64,000 nt of DNA, from positions 2,666,001 through 2,730,000 of the forward strand of contig NZ_VFOO01000001.1 of NCBI RefSeq assembly GCF_006716115.1, written 5' to 3'. The notes beneath the pieces were generated by a model. The model searched no databases and was not told the origin of the DNA. It saw nothing but the letters and a program-made list of their open reading frames with translations. Position 1 is the stretch's first letter, and every line of letters starts with the position of its first letter. This document shows positions 15,274-23,604 of the stretch, piece after piece. The translations under genes and the position numbers were made by a program. The stretch is from Subtercola boreus (GTDB taxonomy: Bacteria; Actinomycetota; Actinomycetes; Actinomycetales; Microbacteriaceae).

Positions 15274-16649
15274 GAGGGGCTCTCTCCGGTCATCCGGTCG
15301 GCCCCGGTCACCGGGTCGGCCCCGATCATCGGGTCGACCCCGGGCATCCGGTCGACGGCCGCCGCCGCCTCGCCGGTGTAGCCGGCGGGGTCGAGCAGGG
15401 CGTCGATGTCGAGGCCGGCGGTCTCGGGCACGTCGCGGAGAAGCACCGCCAGATCTTCGCCCGCGCCAGCGGCCGCCACCAGGGAGGCGACACGCGCGGC
15501 ACCGATCAGTGGCCCCAGCACGATCGAGAGGCGCTCGGCCACGATGAGGCCGCGGGTGAGCGCGAGATTCCGGACCACGGCCCGGCGGTCGACCCGGAGC
15601 GCGGCGGCGAGACCGGCCGCGTGCGCGGACGCCCCGAGGGTGAGCCGCAGCAGCTCTCGCAGGGTCGGCCACTCGGCATGCCACGCTCCGGCGGGGCGCT
15701 CGTCTTCGGCGAGGGCCGCGCACAGGTGCAGCGTCGCGGCGAGCTGCGGGGCGCGAAGCGCGGCCGAGCGGATGAGCACCGCGGCCACGGGGTTGTTCTT
15801 CTGCGGCATGGCCGACGATCCGCCACCGCTGCCGGCGCTGAGCTCGCCGATCTCGGTGCGGGAGAGGGTCACCACGTCGCCGGCCAGCTTGCCGAGGGCG
15901 TCCGTCGTCTGCGCGAGGGCGTCGGCCAGCTCGGTGACCGGCCAGCGGCTGGTGTGCCAGACCGTGCCGGCGTCGTCGAGTCCGAGCGCTTCGGCGTAGT
16001 GGGCCGGCAGCGCGGCCGCGGCGTCACCTCCGAGCGCGAGGAAGGAGGCGCGCGTTCCGGCCGCCCCGCCGAGCTGGGCGGGGAGCGTCAGCTGTTTCAG
16101 CCGGGTGGATGCCCGGCGGAGGCCCGACAGCCAGCCGGCCGCACGCAACCCGACCGTGATCGGTACCGCGTGCTGCGCGAGGGTGCGCCCCGCCGCCACG
16201 AGGTCGCGGTGCTCGGCCGCGAAGGCGGCGAGGTGCTGCTCGGCCTCCGCCAACGAGGCGAGCACAGCATCCACCGCCCGGCGGGACACGAGCATCAGGG
16301 CGGTGTCGAGGATGTCCTGGCTGGTCGCACCGCGGTGCACCCACGGCCGGAGCTCCGCGGGCAGCGTCTGCTTGAGCAGGCCCACGAGCGGGATCACCGG
16401 ATTGCCCCCGGCCACAGCGTCCCGGGCAAGGCTCGCGACATCCGGATGCCCACCCCACGCCGCGCCGATGGTGTCGACCTCGCCCGAGGGCAGCGCGCCC
16501 ACCGCGGCCCACGCGCGCACGAGCCCCAGCTCGGCCTCCACCAGCGCCGCGAGCACCGCCTCGTCGGACACGAGCGCGTCGTGCCCCACGGTCACCGGAG
16601 ACAGGAGTCCCCGGTCGAGCGCGCCCGGAAGAGGGGCGTCAGAAGGCAA
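15270..16649 (-). CDS. pcaB: 3-carboxy-cis,cis-muconate cycloisomerase
   Basis: This is a fumarase/aspartase-superfamily enzyme of about 459 residues. The family signature GSSAMPQKNNPV (about residue 270) is intact and HRGATSQDILDTA (about 95) marks another active-site segment. It lactonises carboxymuconate made by PcaGH. The C-terminal 30 residues are a Met/Asp/Gly-rich repetitive tail (RMPGVDPMIGADPVTGADRM), unlike the core. There is no ATG or GTG near the expected N-terminus (LPSDAPLPGALDRGLLSPV); the TTG at 16649, overlapping the end of pcaG by 11 bases, is the most plausible start. Confidence 0.88.
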   Translation of the reverse strand: MPSDAPLPGALDRGLLSPVTVGHDALVSDEAVLAALVEAELGLVRAWAAVGALPSGEVDTIGAAWGGHPDVASLARDAVAGGNPVIPLVGLLKQTLPAELRPWVHRGATSQDILDTALMLVSRRAVDAVLASLAEAEQHLAAFAAEHRDLVAAGRTLAQHAVPITVGLRAAGWLSGLRRASTRLKQLTLPAQLGGAAGTRASFLALGGDAAAALPAHYAEALGLDDAGTVWHTSRWPVTELADALAQTTDALGKLAGDVVTLSRTEIGELSAGSGGGSSAMPQKNNPVAAVLIRSAALRAPQLAATLHLCAALAEDERPAGAWHAEWPTLRELLRLTLGASAHAAGLAAALRVDRRAVVRNLALTRGLIVAERLSIVLGPLIGAARVASLVAAAGAGEDLAVLLRDVPETAGLDIDALLDPAGYTGEAAAAVDRMPGVDPMIGADPVTGADRMTGESPS

Positions 16650-17199
16650 GGAACACCGTCTCGTTCTCGCCCTGCAGGCTGATGTCGTGTTCCAGGTGGC
16701 CCTCCGGTGTTCGCGTGGCCACGAGCGTAGCGCGCTCGGCGGGCTCGAGCGAGCCCAGGAATGTGTCGGCCGCGAGCGCGACCGCGTCATCCGGCAGGTA
16801 GATGCGGGTGTGCAGACGATCGGGCAGGCCGCGCGCGTAGACGACGACCGCGAAGAACGCCGCCCGGCCCGGTTCGGCGCCGGGGTTGCGGGTGAAGAAC
16901 TCGTAGTGCCCGTCGTCGTTCGTGAACGCCCGGCCGAAGCCCGTGAAGGTGTGGTCGTCGCGCCGGAAAGCCCCGCGCTCCCGCGGCACCCGGCCGTTCC
17001 CATCGGCGCCGAAGATCTCGACGAACGCGTCGGGCACCGGGGCACCGGCGCCGTCGGTGATCGTGCCGCCGAGCAGCACCGCACCCGGGGAGTACGGGTC
17101 GACGACCTGGTGCATCCGGTCGTACTCCACGCCGTACGCGAAGAACGGCCCGGCGGTCTGGCCGGGGGTGGGCCGGAGGGTGCGCGGGGGAACGGGCAT
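16639..17199 (-). CDS. pcaG: Protocatechuate 3,4-dioxygenase alpha subunit
   Basis: This 186-residue intradiol dioxygenase alpha chain begins MPVPPRTLRPTPGQTAGPFFAYGVEY, the usual PcaG opening, followed by ITDGAGAPVPDAFVEIFGADG and GFGRAFTNDDGHYEFFT. The alpha subunit does not carry the iron ligands and works as (alpha-beta)n with PcaH, encoded immediately upstream. I chose ATG 17199 (GGGGGA Shine-Dalgarno at 6 bases); a GTG at 17205 overlapping the pcaH stop as GTGA is an equally possible start. Confidence 0.92.
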   Translation of the reverse strand: MPVPPRTLRPTPGQTAGPFFAYGVEYDRMHQVVDPYSPGAVLLGGTITDGAGAPVPDAFVEIFGADGNGRVPRERGAFRRDDHTFTGFGRAFTNDDGHYEFFTRNPGAEPGRAAFFAVVVYARGLPDRLHTRIYLPDDAVALAADTFLGSLEPAERATLVATRTPEGHLEHDISLQGENETVFLAF

Positions 17200-17201
17200 C
17201 G

Positions 17202-18011
17202 TCACTCCCCCTCGTTCTCGAACCACGTGGCATCCGGACCGTCGACGACGATGTCGAACCGATAGCCGGTCGCCCACTCCTCGGAGGTGAGGTCGTGGTC
17301 GTAGACGCCGATCAGGCTCTGCCGGTCGCGCTCCCGCCAGATGCTGTTGAAGATGGGGTCGAGCGCGAACAGCGGGTCTCCCGGAAAGTACATCTGCGTC
17401 ACCAGCCGCTGCGTGAACGAGCTGCCGAAGACGGAGAAGTGGATGTGCGCCGGGCGCCAGGCGTTGACGTGGTTCTTCCACGGGTACGGGCCCGGTTTGA
17501 TGGTGGTGAAGGCGTAGTCGCCCGCAGCATCGGTGATCGCGCGGCCGGCCCCGGTGAAGTTCGGATCGAGCGGTGCCGGGTGCTGGTCGCGCTGGTGGAT
17601 GTAGCGACCGGCCGAATTCGCCTGCCAGATCTCGACCAGCTGGTTCGCCACCGGCCTGCCCCAGGAGTCCGTGACACGGCCTCGCACGGTCATCCGCTCG
17701 CCCAGCGGCTCGCCCGCGTGCTGGATCGTGAGATCGCTCTCGATGGCGGCCACGTCACGCTGGCCGAACGCCGGCGAGAGCAACTCGATCGTCCCGGGGT
17801 CGACCAGCTTGAGGTTCTTGGTGGGGTGCCGCAGGATGCTCGACCGGTACGCCGGGAAGTCGAGAACGGTCGACGGGATGACCTCACCCTCGCGCTCGCG
17901 CCGCTGCAGGTCGGCGTGCAGCGCGCCGATCTCGGCGGTGATCTCGCGCTGGGATGCCCGGGCGGGGGCGGCCAGCAGGCTCTCCGGAGCCGCGGCGGTC
18001 GGTGCTGTCAC
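17202..18011 (-). CDS. pcaH: Protocatechuate 3,4-dioxygenase beta subunit
   Basis: This is a 269-residue catalytic subunit for ring opening of protocatechuate to 3-carboxy-cis,cis-muconate. The iron-site region is visible as PGPYPWKNHVNAWRPAHIHFSVFG (Tyr plus the two His), with LVEIWQANSAGRYIHQ earlier. The start is GTG 18011, preceded by AAGGAG at 6 bases; the in-frame ATG at 18044 has no Shine-Dalgarno. It is first in the pcaHGBDC operon and divergent from the iclR gene, with a palindrome in between at 18081-18097. Confidence 0.93.
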   Translation of the reverse strand: MTAPTAAAPESLLAAPARASQREITAEIGALHADLQRREREGEVIPSTVLDFPAYRSSILRHPTKNLKLVDPGTIELLSPAFGQRDVAAIESDLTIQHAGEPLGERMTVRGRVTDSWGRPVANQLVEIWQANSAGRYIHQRDQHPAPLDPNFTGAGRAITDAAGDYAFTTIKPGPYPWKNHVNAWRPAHIHFSVFGSSFTQRLVTQMYFPGDPLFALDPIFNSIWRERDRQSLIGVYDHDLTSEEWATGYRFDIVVDGPDATWFENEGE

Positions 18012-18080
18012 AGTGTCTCCTTCGACGGGCGGAACGGCGTGCATCCATTCTCGGACACCGTGCCGCGGGCGAGCGATGCG

Positions 18081-18097
18081 CTCCCGATGAATGGGAA
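18081..18097. promoter_or_regulatory. IclR-type operator in the pcaH-iclR intergenic region
   Basis: CTCCCGATGAATGGGAA is an imperfect palindrome centred at 18089. It matches at 13 of 17 positions the near-perfect palindrome before pobA (18885-18901). It sits between the divergent pcaH and iclR genes, where an IclR protein would regulate both its own gene and the pca operon. Confidence 0.6.
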
Positions 18098-18125
18098 AAA
18101 CGATCGATCCGTGGCAGCATGGAGC

Positions 18126-18878
18126 ATGGCCAACTCCCCCACCGGCGACTCAGGCACCGACCGGCTGGTTCGCATCCTCGACACCTTCACGCCGACGCGC
18201 ACCGTGCAGACGGCGACGGAGATCGGTCGGCGGTCAGGGCTTCCGAGTTCGACCGCGCACCGCATCGTGAACGAACTCGTCGACGCCGGCCTGCTCGAAC
18301 GCGATGAGGAGCGGCGCGTTCGGATCGGGATGCGGCTCTGGGAACTGTCGACACGCTCGTCGCAGGCCCTCCGGCTGCGACAAGCCGCCATGCCCTTCAT
18401 GGAACGGGTGCAGGCGCGGGTGCGGGAGCACACCCAGCTCGCCATCCTGGAACAGGATGAGGCGCTCTTCCTCGAGCGGCTGAGCAGCCCGGAATCGGGC
18501 TCGAACATCACCCGCGTGGCCGGACGGCTGCCGCTGCACGCCTCCAGCTCGGGACTCGTGCTTCTGGCCTTCGGGCCATCGGACCTGCAGGAACGCGTGC
18601 TCTCCTCGCGACTCGCCCCCCTCACCCGGGCGACGCTGTCGGACCCGGCGGCGGTGCGCCGGAAGCTCGCCGAGGTGCGCCGGCTCGGGCACGCCATCGC
18701 GCCGGGCTACATCGAGGAGGTCTCCACCGGCATCGCCGCGCCGGTGCGGGACGAGACCGGACGGGTCATCGCGGCCCTCTCCGTGGTGTTACCGCGCGAT
18801 GCGGAGTCGGATTTCGCCGTGGTGGAACTGCACCGCGCCGCCGGGGACATCGCCCGCTCGCTCGGCTACCGTTCCTGA
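18126..18878 (+). CDS. IclR-family regulator of protocatechuate/4-hydroxybenzoate genes
   Basis: This is a 250-residue IclR protein: a winged helix (TATEIGRRSGLPSSTAHRIVNELVDAGLLER, about residues 25-55) followed by the effector domain with HASSSGLVLLAF and GYIEEVSTGIAAPV. ATG 18126 is chosen because an upstream in-frame ATG at 18087 falls inside the operator; no strong Shine-Dalgarno is seen for either. It is flanked by pcaH (divergent) and pobA (same strand, 122 bases on), so it fits the PcaR/PobR type that senses protocatechuate or 4-hydroxybenzoate. Whether it activates or represses is not readable. Confidence 0.88.
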   Translation: MANSPTGDSGTDRLVRILDTFTPTRTVQTATEIGRRSGLPSSTAHRIVNELVDAGLLERDEERRVRIGMRLWELSTRSSQALRLRQAAMPFMERVQARVREHTQLAILEQDEALFLERLSSPESGSNITRVAGRLPLHASSSGLVLLAFGPSDLQERVLSSRLAPLTRATLSDPAAVRRKLAEVRRLGHAIAPGYIEEVSTGIAAPVRDETGRVIAALSVVLPRDAESDFAVVELHRAAGDIARSLGYRS

Positions 18879-18884
18879 CGGCGG

Positions 18885-18901
18885 TTCCCGATCATCGGGA
18901 A
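18885..18901. promoter_or_regulatory. IclR-type operator upstream of pobA
   Basis: TTCCCGATCATCGGGAA is an inverted repeat with 8-base arms that are perfectly complementary around one central base. It is 100 bases upstream of the pobA start and 7 bases after the iclR stop. The similar element at 18081-18097 suggests both are bound by the same IclR protein. Confidence 0.68.
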
Positions 18902-19000
18902 TCATACAGACGACGGCGGCCATCGATCGCACACTGGCACCAGGCACCCGCCAGCACACCCACCGGCACCCCCGCCAGCACGACCGTCGAAGGAGACGCC

Positions 19001-20191
19001 ATGACCACCACCGTCCGCACCCGGGTCGCCATCGTCGGTGCCGGTCCCGCCGGGCTCATCCTGTCGCAGCTGCTCGCCGACGCCGGCATCGACTCGATCG
19101 TCGTGGACTCCCGCTCCCGGGAGCAGATCGAGTCCACCATCCGCGCCGGCATCCTCGAACAGAACACGGCCGACCTGCTCCGCGCCATCGACCCCGACAC
19201 CCGCGTCGACACGGTCGGCCACCGGCACGACGGCATCGAGCTGCGCTTCGGAGACGAAGGCCAGCGCATCGACTTCCCGTCCCTCGTCGGCCGGAGCGTC
19301 TGGCTCTACCCGCAGCACGAGGTACTCAAAGACCTGCTGGCGCTCCGGCTCGGCCGGGGGCAGGATCTGCGTTTCGGCGTGACGGTCGACGGGGTCGAGG
19401 GCGGTGAGTCCGAGCATCCGGTGGTCTTCGCCTCGGATGCCCGCGGCGAACACCTTCGGATCGAAGCCGAGTTCCTGGTCGGGGCCGACGGGTCGCGGAG
19501 TGTCGTCCGCGGCGCCGTGAGCGGCTCGCGTGCAGACGGCTACTTCCGCGAATACCCGTTCGCGTGGTTCGGGATTCTCTGCGAAGCCCCGCCGAGCTCG
19601 GAGGAGCTCATCTACAGCAACTCGGGGCAGGGCTTCGCCCTGATCAGCCAGCGGAGCCCCACGGTGCAGCGGATGTACTACCAGTGCGACCCGTCCGCCG
19701 ACGCCGCGGCACCGAGCGACGCCGAGATCTGGGACACCCTCCAGGCGCGCGTGCCCGGCACGACGCTGAACGAAGGACCGATCATCCAACGCGACGTGCT
19801 GCGCTTCCGGAGCTTCGTGGCCCAGGAGCTCCGCCGTGGCCGGGTCGCGCTGGTCGGCGACGCCGCACACACCGTGCCGCCCACCGGCGCGAAAGGCATG
19901 AACCTCGCCATCGCCGACGTCGTGCTGCTCGCGGATGCCCTGCGAGCCCTGCTCGTCACCGGCGACGAACGGCTCATCGACAGCTACGCCGAGCGCGCCC
20001 TCGACCGCATCTGGAAGGCCCAGCACTTCTCCTGGTGGATGACGAGCATGCTGCACGTCACCCCCGACGCCAGCGACTTCGACCGCCGCCGCCAGCGGGG
20101 CGAGCTCCGCACCGTCGCCTCATCGGAGGCCGGTCGCACCTACCTCGCCGAGGGCTACACGGGCTGGCCGCTCGCAACGGATTCGGTTTAG
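19001..20191 (+). CDS. pobA: 4-hydroxybenzoate 3-monooxygenase
   Basis: This is a 396-residue class A flavin monooxygenase. The FAD-binding GAGPAG is at residues 13-18, IRAGILEQNT (about 47-56) is the PobA-specific segment, the FLVGADGSRS DG motif is near 160, and GDAAHTVPPTGAKGMNLAIADV near 285-306. It converts 4-hydroxybenzoate to protocatechuate, the substrate of PcaGH next door. A strong AAGGAG lies 6 bases before the ATG. Its 3' end overlaps the convergent gluconokinase gene by four bases. Confidence 0.94.
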   Translation: MTTTVRTRVAIVGAGPAGLILSQLLADAGIDSIVVDSRSREQIESTIRAGILEQNTADLLRAIDPDTRVDTVGHRHDGIELRFGDEGQRIDFPSLVGRSVWLYPQHEVLKDLLALRLGRGQDLRFGVTVDGVEGGESEHPVVFASDARGEHLRIEAEFLVGADGSRSVVRGAVSGSRADGYFREYPFAWFGILCEAPPSSEELIYSNSGQGFALISQRSPTVQRMYYQCDPSADAAAPSDAEIWDTLQARVPGTTLNEGPIIQRDVLRFRSFVAQELRRGRVALVGDAAHTVPPTGAKGMNLAIADVVLLADALRALLVTGDERLIDSYAERALDRIWKAQHFSWWMTSMLHVTPDASDFDRRRQRGELRTVASSEAGRTYLAEGYTGWPLATDSV

Positions 20192-20709
20192 AGGGCGAGA
20201 GACCGCGCCGCAAGCTCGACGATGCGCTCGGCCGGCATGCTGATGTCAATCGTTGTTCCCAGCTCGTCCGCTTCCAGCTCCTCCAAGGTCTCGATCTGCG
20301 AGGAGAGCAGCGCGGCCGGCATGAAATGGTTCGCCCGGTGAACGAGCCGGGACTGCAGCAGTGATTCTGTTCCAACCAGGTGCACGAAGTGAACGCTCAG
20401 GCTCTTGCTTCTGATGGAGTCTCTGTATGCGCGCCTGAGGGCTGAGCAGGCGATGACGAGTCCCCCATCCGACGGGGCCGCCCTCTCGAACGCATCGGCA
20501 ACCTCAGACAACCACGGCCAACGATCACTGTCGGTGAGAGGAACTCCGGCAGCCATTTTGCGGAGATTCTCAACGGGATGGAGCGAATCCGCATCGAGGA
20601 AGCCGACTCCCAGTCGCGCAGCCAGTAACGCTCCGACGGTGCTCTTGCCGCATCCGGACACTCCCATGACGACAACATGGTACGGCGGGGTCACGCCAGT
20701 GCCGTTCAC
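20188..20709 (-). CDS. gntK: Gluconokinase
   Basis: This is a 173-residue GntK-type kinase with Walker [10 protein letters not shown] at residues 16-24, DADSLHP (about 40-46) and the [10 protein letters not shown] and [14 protein letters not shown] segments typical of the family. It phosphorylates D-gluconate to 6-phosphogluconate. The start is GTG 20709, which overlaps the manD stop as GTGA. The location is odd: a hexuronate operon ending in mannonate dehydratase would be expected to continue with 2-keto-3-deoxygluconate kinase, which is not in the window. Gluconate may be a co-substrate or side product. Confidence 0.88.
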   Translation of the reverse strand: MNGTGVTPPYHVVVMGVSGCGKSTVGALLAARLGVGFLDADSLHPVENLRKMAAGVPLTDSDRWPWLSEVADAFERAAPSDGGLVIACSALRRAYRDSIRSKSLSVHFVHLVGTESLLQSRLVHRANHFMPAALLSSQIETLEELEADELGTTIDISMPAERIVELAARSLAL

Positions 20710-21944
20710 CAATCGTGCACAGTCCCGTCAGCGAGGCGGTTGTAGGGGAGGTAGGCCGTTTCGTACGGGTATCTTCCGGCTTCGTCGACGTCGAGGTCGA
20801 CACCGAGTCCGGGCTTGTCACCGGGATGCAGCATGCCGTCGTTCCACGTGAAGGACTGCTGGAAGACGGCGTTCGTTCTCTCCCCGTGCTGCATGTATTC
20901 CTGAATGCCGAAATTGTGGACAGCAAGGCCGAGATGCATTGCCGCCGCCATGCCCACCGGAGAAATGTCGGTCGGGCCGTGCATCCCCGACTTGATCTGG
21001 TACTGCGCTGCGTACTCGAGGATCTTCTTCAAGGCGCTGATCCCGCCGGTGTGGGTGACGGCGCTCCGCACATAGTCGAAGAGCTGCTCGCGGATGAGTT
21101 GCTGGTAGTCCCACACGGTGTTGAAGATTTCACCGATCGCGAGCGGCGTCGTGGTGTGCTGACGGACAAGACGGAGCGCCTCCTGGTTCTCCGCCGGCGT
21201 GCAGTCCTCCAGCCAGAAGAGGTCATACGGCTCGAGCGACTTGCCGAGCTTCGCGGCCTGGATCGGCGTCATGCGGTGATGGCCGTCGTGGAGGAGCGGA
21301 ATTTCGGGGCCGAACTCGTTACGCACTGCTTCGAAGACGGTGGGCACATGGCGCAGATAGCTCCGCGTGTCCCAGTCCTCCTCCGCAGGAAACGCGCCGC
21401 GCTGCGCGGGCTCGTGGTCGTACCTCTTTCCGTCGTTGCCCTCGAGGGTTGCGTTCGAGGCGATGCCGTAGATCGACTTCAGGCCCGGCACCCCTGTCTG
21501 GATACGGATCGCCCTGTAGCCCTGTTCCTGATGCATTCGAACACTGTCGAACAGTTCCGACGTGGTCTTCCCCGACGCGTGGCCGTAGGCGAGCAGTCCG
21601 GTTCGGGACGCGCCGCCGAGCAGCTGGTAGAGCGGCATGCCGGCGGCCTTGGCCTTGATGTCCCAGAGCGCGACATCCACTGCTGCGATCGCGGCCATCG
21701 TGACGGGGCCCCGGCGCCAGTAGGCGCTTCGGTAGAGGAACTGCCACGTATCTTCGATCTTGTGGGCGTCGATGCCGATCAGCAACGGGACGACGTGTTC
21801 CTGCAGGTAGGCGACCACGGCCAGTTCGCGCCCATTGAGGGTTGCGTCACCGAGACCGGTGACGCCGTCGTCGGTCGTGAGCTTGAGCGTGACGAAGTTA
21901 CGGTCGGGGCTGGTGACAATGACTTCTGCCTTGTCGATTCTCAT
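20706..21944 (-). CDS. manD: D-mannonate dehydratase, enolase superfamily
   Basis: This 412-residue ManD-type dehydratase converts D-mannonate to 2-keto-3-deoxygluconate. The metal ligands are Asp220 (LLHDGHHR), Glu246 (FWLEDCTP) and Glu272 (AIGEIF); the ManD-specific Arg147 and Tyr159 (IRIQTG, SIYG) and His222 are all in place. It follows uronate isomerase and fructuronate reductase in pathway order, although those are in a separate LacI-controlled operon. The start is ATG 21944 with GAAAGAG upstream. It is second in the GPH symporter-manD-gntK transcript. Confidence 0.92.
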   Translation of the reverse strand: MRIDKAEVIVTSPDRNFVTLKLTTDDGVTGLGDATLNGRELAVVAYLQEHVVPLLIGIDAHKIEDTWQFLYRSAYWRRGPVTMAAIAAVDVALWDIKAKAAGMPLYQLLGGASRTGLLAYGHASGKTTSELFDSVRMHQEQGYRAIRIQTGVPGLKSIYGIASNATLEGNDGKRYDHEPAQRGAFPAEEDWDTRSYLRHVPTVFEAVRNEFGPEIPLLHDGHHRMTPIQAAKLGKSLEPYDLFWLEDCTPAENQEALRLVRQHTTTPLAIGEIFNTVWDYQQLIREQLFDYVRSAVTHTGGISALKKILEYAAQYQIKSGMHGPTDISPVGMAAAMHLGLAVHNFGIQEYMQHGERTNAVFQQSFTWNDGMLHPGDKPGLGVDLDVDEAGRYPYETAYLPYNRLADGTVHDW

Positions 21945-21997
21945 TGTTCTCTTTCAGTTTTCGATGTCGGTTGAGATGCGATGCGGTTCGTTGCAGA

Positions 21998-23476
21998 TCA
22001 GCGTTCGGGGCGCTTGGACCCGGCACCGCGCGGAACAGTGAACGCGGCTGTGGAGAGGGACGGGTCGGTGGGTGCGGCGGATCCGTTTTCGGCGCGGCGT
22101 TCGGCTATTTCGGCGACGATCTCTCTGTGACGCTTGTCTGTGAGCGGGTAGAAGAGCATGACGATGATGGCGACGAGTGAGGCGGCGAGCGGGATGAGCC
22201 CAGCTCCGGCGCGGATGCCGAGTTCGGCTTCTGCCGACTGCCGGGCGGCCCCTGCTGCGTAGCCTCCCCACGCCAGCGAGAAGGCGGCGAGTGCGCCGCC
22301 GACGGCCTGGCCCGTCTTGCGGGTGAAGGAGAAGAGAGCGTAGGTGATCCCCTCTGCACGCACTCCGGTCTTCCACTCGCCGTACTCGACGGTGTCAGCC
22401 TCCAGGCTCCAGACGAGCATGTTGACCAACACGATGCCGATCTGGCAGAGGACCAGCCCGGCGAATCCGAGCGCCGGCAGGCTGGATGGTGTGACGAAGA
22501 CGACTGCGCCTCCGAGTGCCATGATCCCTGCTCCGACGATGTAGCCCTGGCGCTTGCCGAATCGGCGCACGATGCTGGGCACCACCGCCGCCAGGCCGAA
22601 GGTGGCGGCGAGTTGCACGATCGAGATGACGGCATAGAGCGGAAGGGCGTGGAGTACGTCGCGCAGGTAGTAGAGCTGCACGGTGCTCAGCGCCAGCATG
22701 CCGGTCAGGAAGAGGAAGGAGCTGATGCAGAGCATGAACAACGGCTTGTTGCCCTTCAGCACAGCAAAACTCTGGCGCATGGTGACGCGCGGCACATCGC
22801 GAACGACCCTCTCCTTCGCGGTGAAGGCCGTGAAGAAGTACAGCACCGTTCCGACCACAACGAACGACAACGTCATCACGGTGAAGATCGTCTGAAGGTC
22901 GGCGCCGGGCACGATCAGCGGAGCGACGAAGATGCCAAGACCTGCCCCGACGAGCGCGGCGCCGATCGAACGCGCACTTCCGAGCTTCGCGCGCTCGGCG
23001 GGCACCTGGGTCATGGCGCCGGCCAGGGAACCGAAGGGGATGTTCACCAGGCTGTAGGCGAGGCCGAGGGCCGCGTACGTCAGGTAGGCGTAGAGCAGCA
23101 TGCCACTCTCGCCGATCTGCGGAACGGAGAACGCGGCAGCGGAGAGAAGCAACAGCGGCACTGAACCGAACATCAGGAACGGGCGGAACTTGCCGAATCT
23201 CCTACTGTAGGTGCGGTCGACGATACGCCCCGCGAAGATATCGGCAAACGCATCGAAAATGCGTACGACGAGGAGCAGTGTGCCGGCGGCGGCCGCGGAG
23301 ATCCCGGCGACGTCGGTGTAGTACACGAGGAGGAACATCGTCGCGGTGGTGAATGCGAGGTTGTTGGCCGCATCGCCTGCCCCGTAGCCGACGATGCTCA
23401 GTCGGCTGAGCTTCGTGCCGACCGCGGGCGCGGGTCGCGCGCCTGACGTGGTGAGATCGGGGTTCTGGTCTATCAC
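21998..23476 (-). CDS. Glycoside-pentoside-hexuronide (GPH) family cation symporter
   Basis: This is a 492-residue, 12-helix transporter of the MelB/UidB group. GPH hallmarks include YGAGDAANNLAF near the N-terminus, RIFDAFADIFAGRIVDRT, RFGKFRPFLMFG, and ADTVEYGEWKTGVRAEG after helix 10. I chose GTG 23476 because GGAAGG lies 5 bases upstream; an ATG 36 bases earlier lacks a Shine-Dalgarno. Neighbours (uxaC, uxuB, manD) and the LacI operator just upstream point to uptake of a hexuronate or glucuronide. Confidence 0.86.
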   Translation of the reverse strand: MIDQNPDLTTSGARPAPAVGTKLSRLSIVGYGAGDAANNLAFTTATMFLLVYYTDVAGISAAAAGTLLLVVRIFDAFADIFAGRIVDRTYSRRFGKFRPFLMFGSVPLLLLSAAAFSVPQIGESGMLLYAYLTYAALGLAYSLVNIPFGSLAGAMTQVPAERAKLGSARSIGAALVGAGLGIFVAPLIVPGADLQTIFTVMTLSFVVVGTVLYFFTAFTAKERVVRDVPRVTMRQSFAVLKGNKPLFMLCISSFLFLTGMLALSTVQLYYLRDVLHALPLYAVISIVQLAATFGLAAVVPSIVRRFGKRQGYIVGAGIMALGGAVVFVTPSSLPALGFAGLVLCQIGIVLVNMLVWSLEADTVEYGEWKTGVRAEGITYALFSFTRKTGQAVGGALAAFSLAWGGYAAGAARQSAEAELGIRAGAGLIPLAASLVAIIVMLFYPLTDKRHREIVAEIAERRAENGSAAPTDPSLSTAAFTVPRGAGSKRPER

Positions 23477-23586
23477 GGCTGCCTTCCGGTCGCGTCTTTG
23501 CGGGCGCGTCATTGCGGGGAATCGACGGAGGGATCACGGGCACCATTCCGTCTGGTGTGACCAGTCAAGCACTTTCAGCACATTTT

Positions 23587-23600
23587 GGCAAGCGGTTGCC
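23587..23600. promoter_or_regulatory. LacI-type operator 1 (GGCAAGCGGTTGCC), before the GPH symporter
   Basis: GGCAA-GCGG-TTGCC is an inverted repeat of the LacI/GalR type with a central CG, extended to TTGGCAAGCGGTTGCCGAA at 23585-23603. It lies 111 bases upstream of the symporter start. On the minus strand TTGCCA at its edge can act as a -35 box, with TTGACT 17 bases further on. Confidence 0.72.
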
Positions 23601-23604
23601 GAAA

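Noticed and set aside
15270-15380. Tandem repeat or mobile element signature at the 3' end of pcaB (GGTCGGCCCCG-like repeats)
   Set aside because: Short degenerate GC-rich repeats encoding the low-complexity PcaB tail; no terminal inverted repeats, target duplications or transposase.
16650-17084. Longer pcaB reading frame overlapping pcaG
   Set aside because: It is the out-of-frame shadow of pcaG with no similarity to the cycloisomerase N-terminus.
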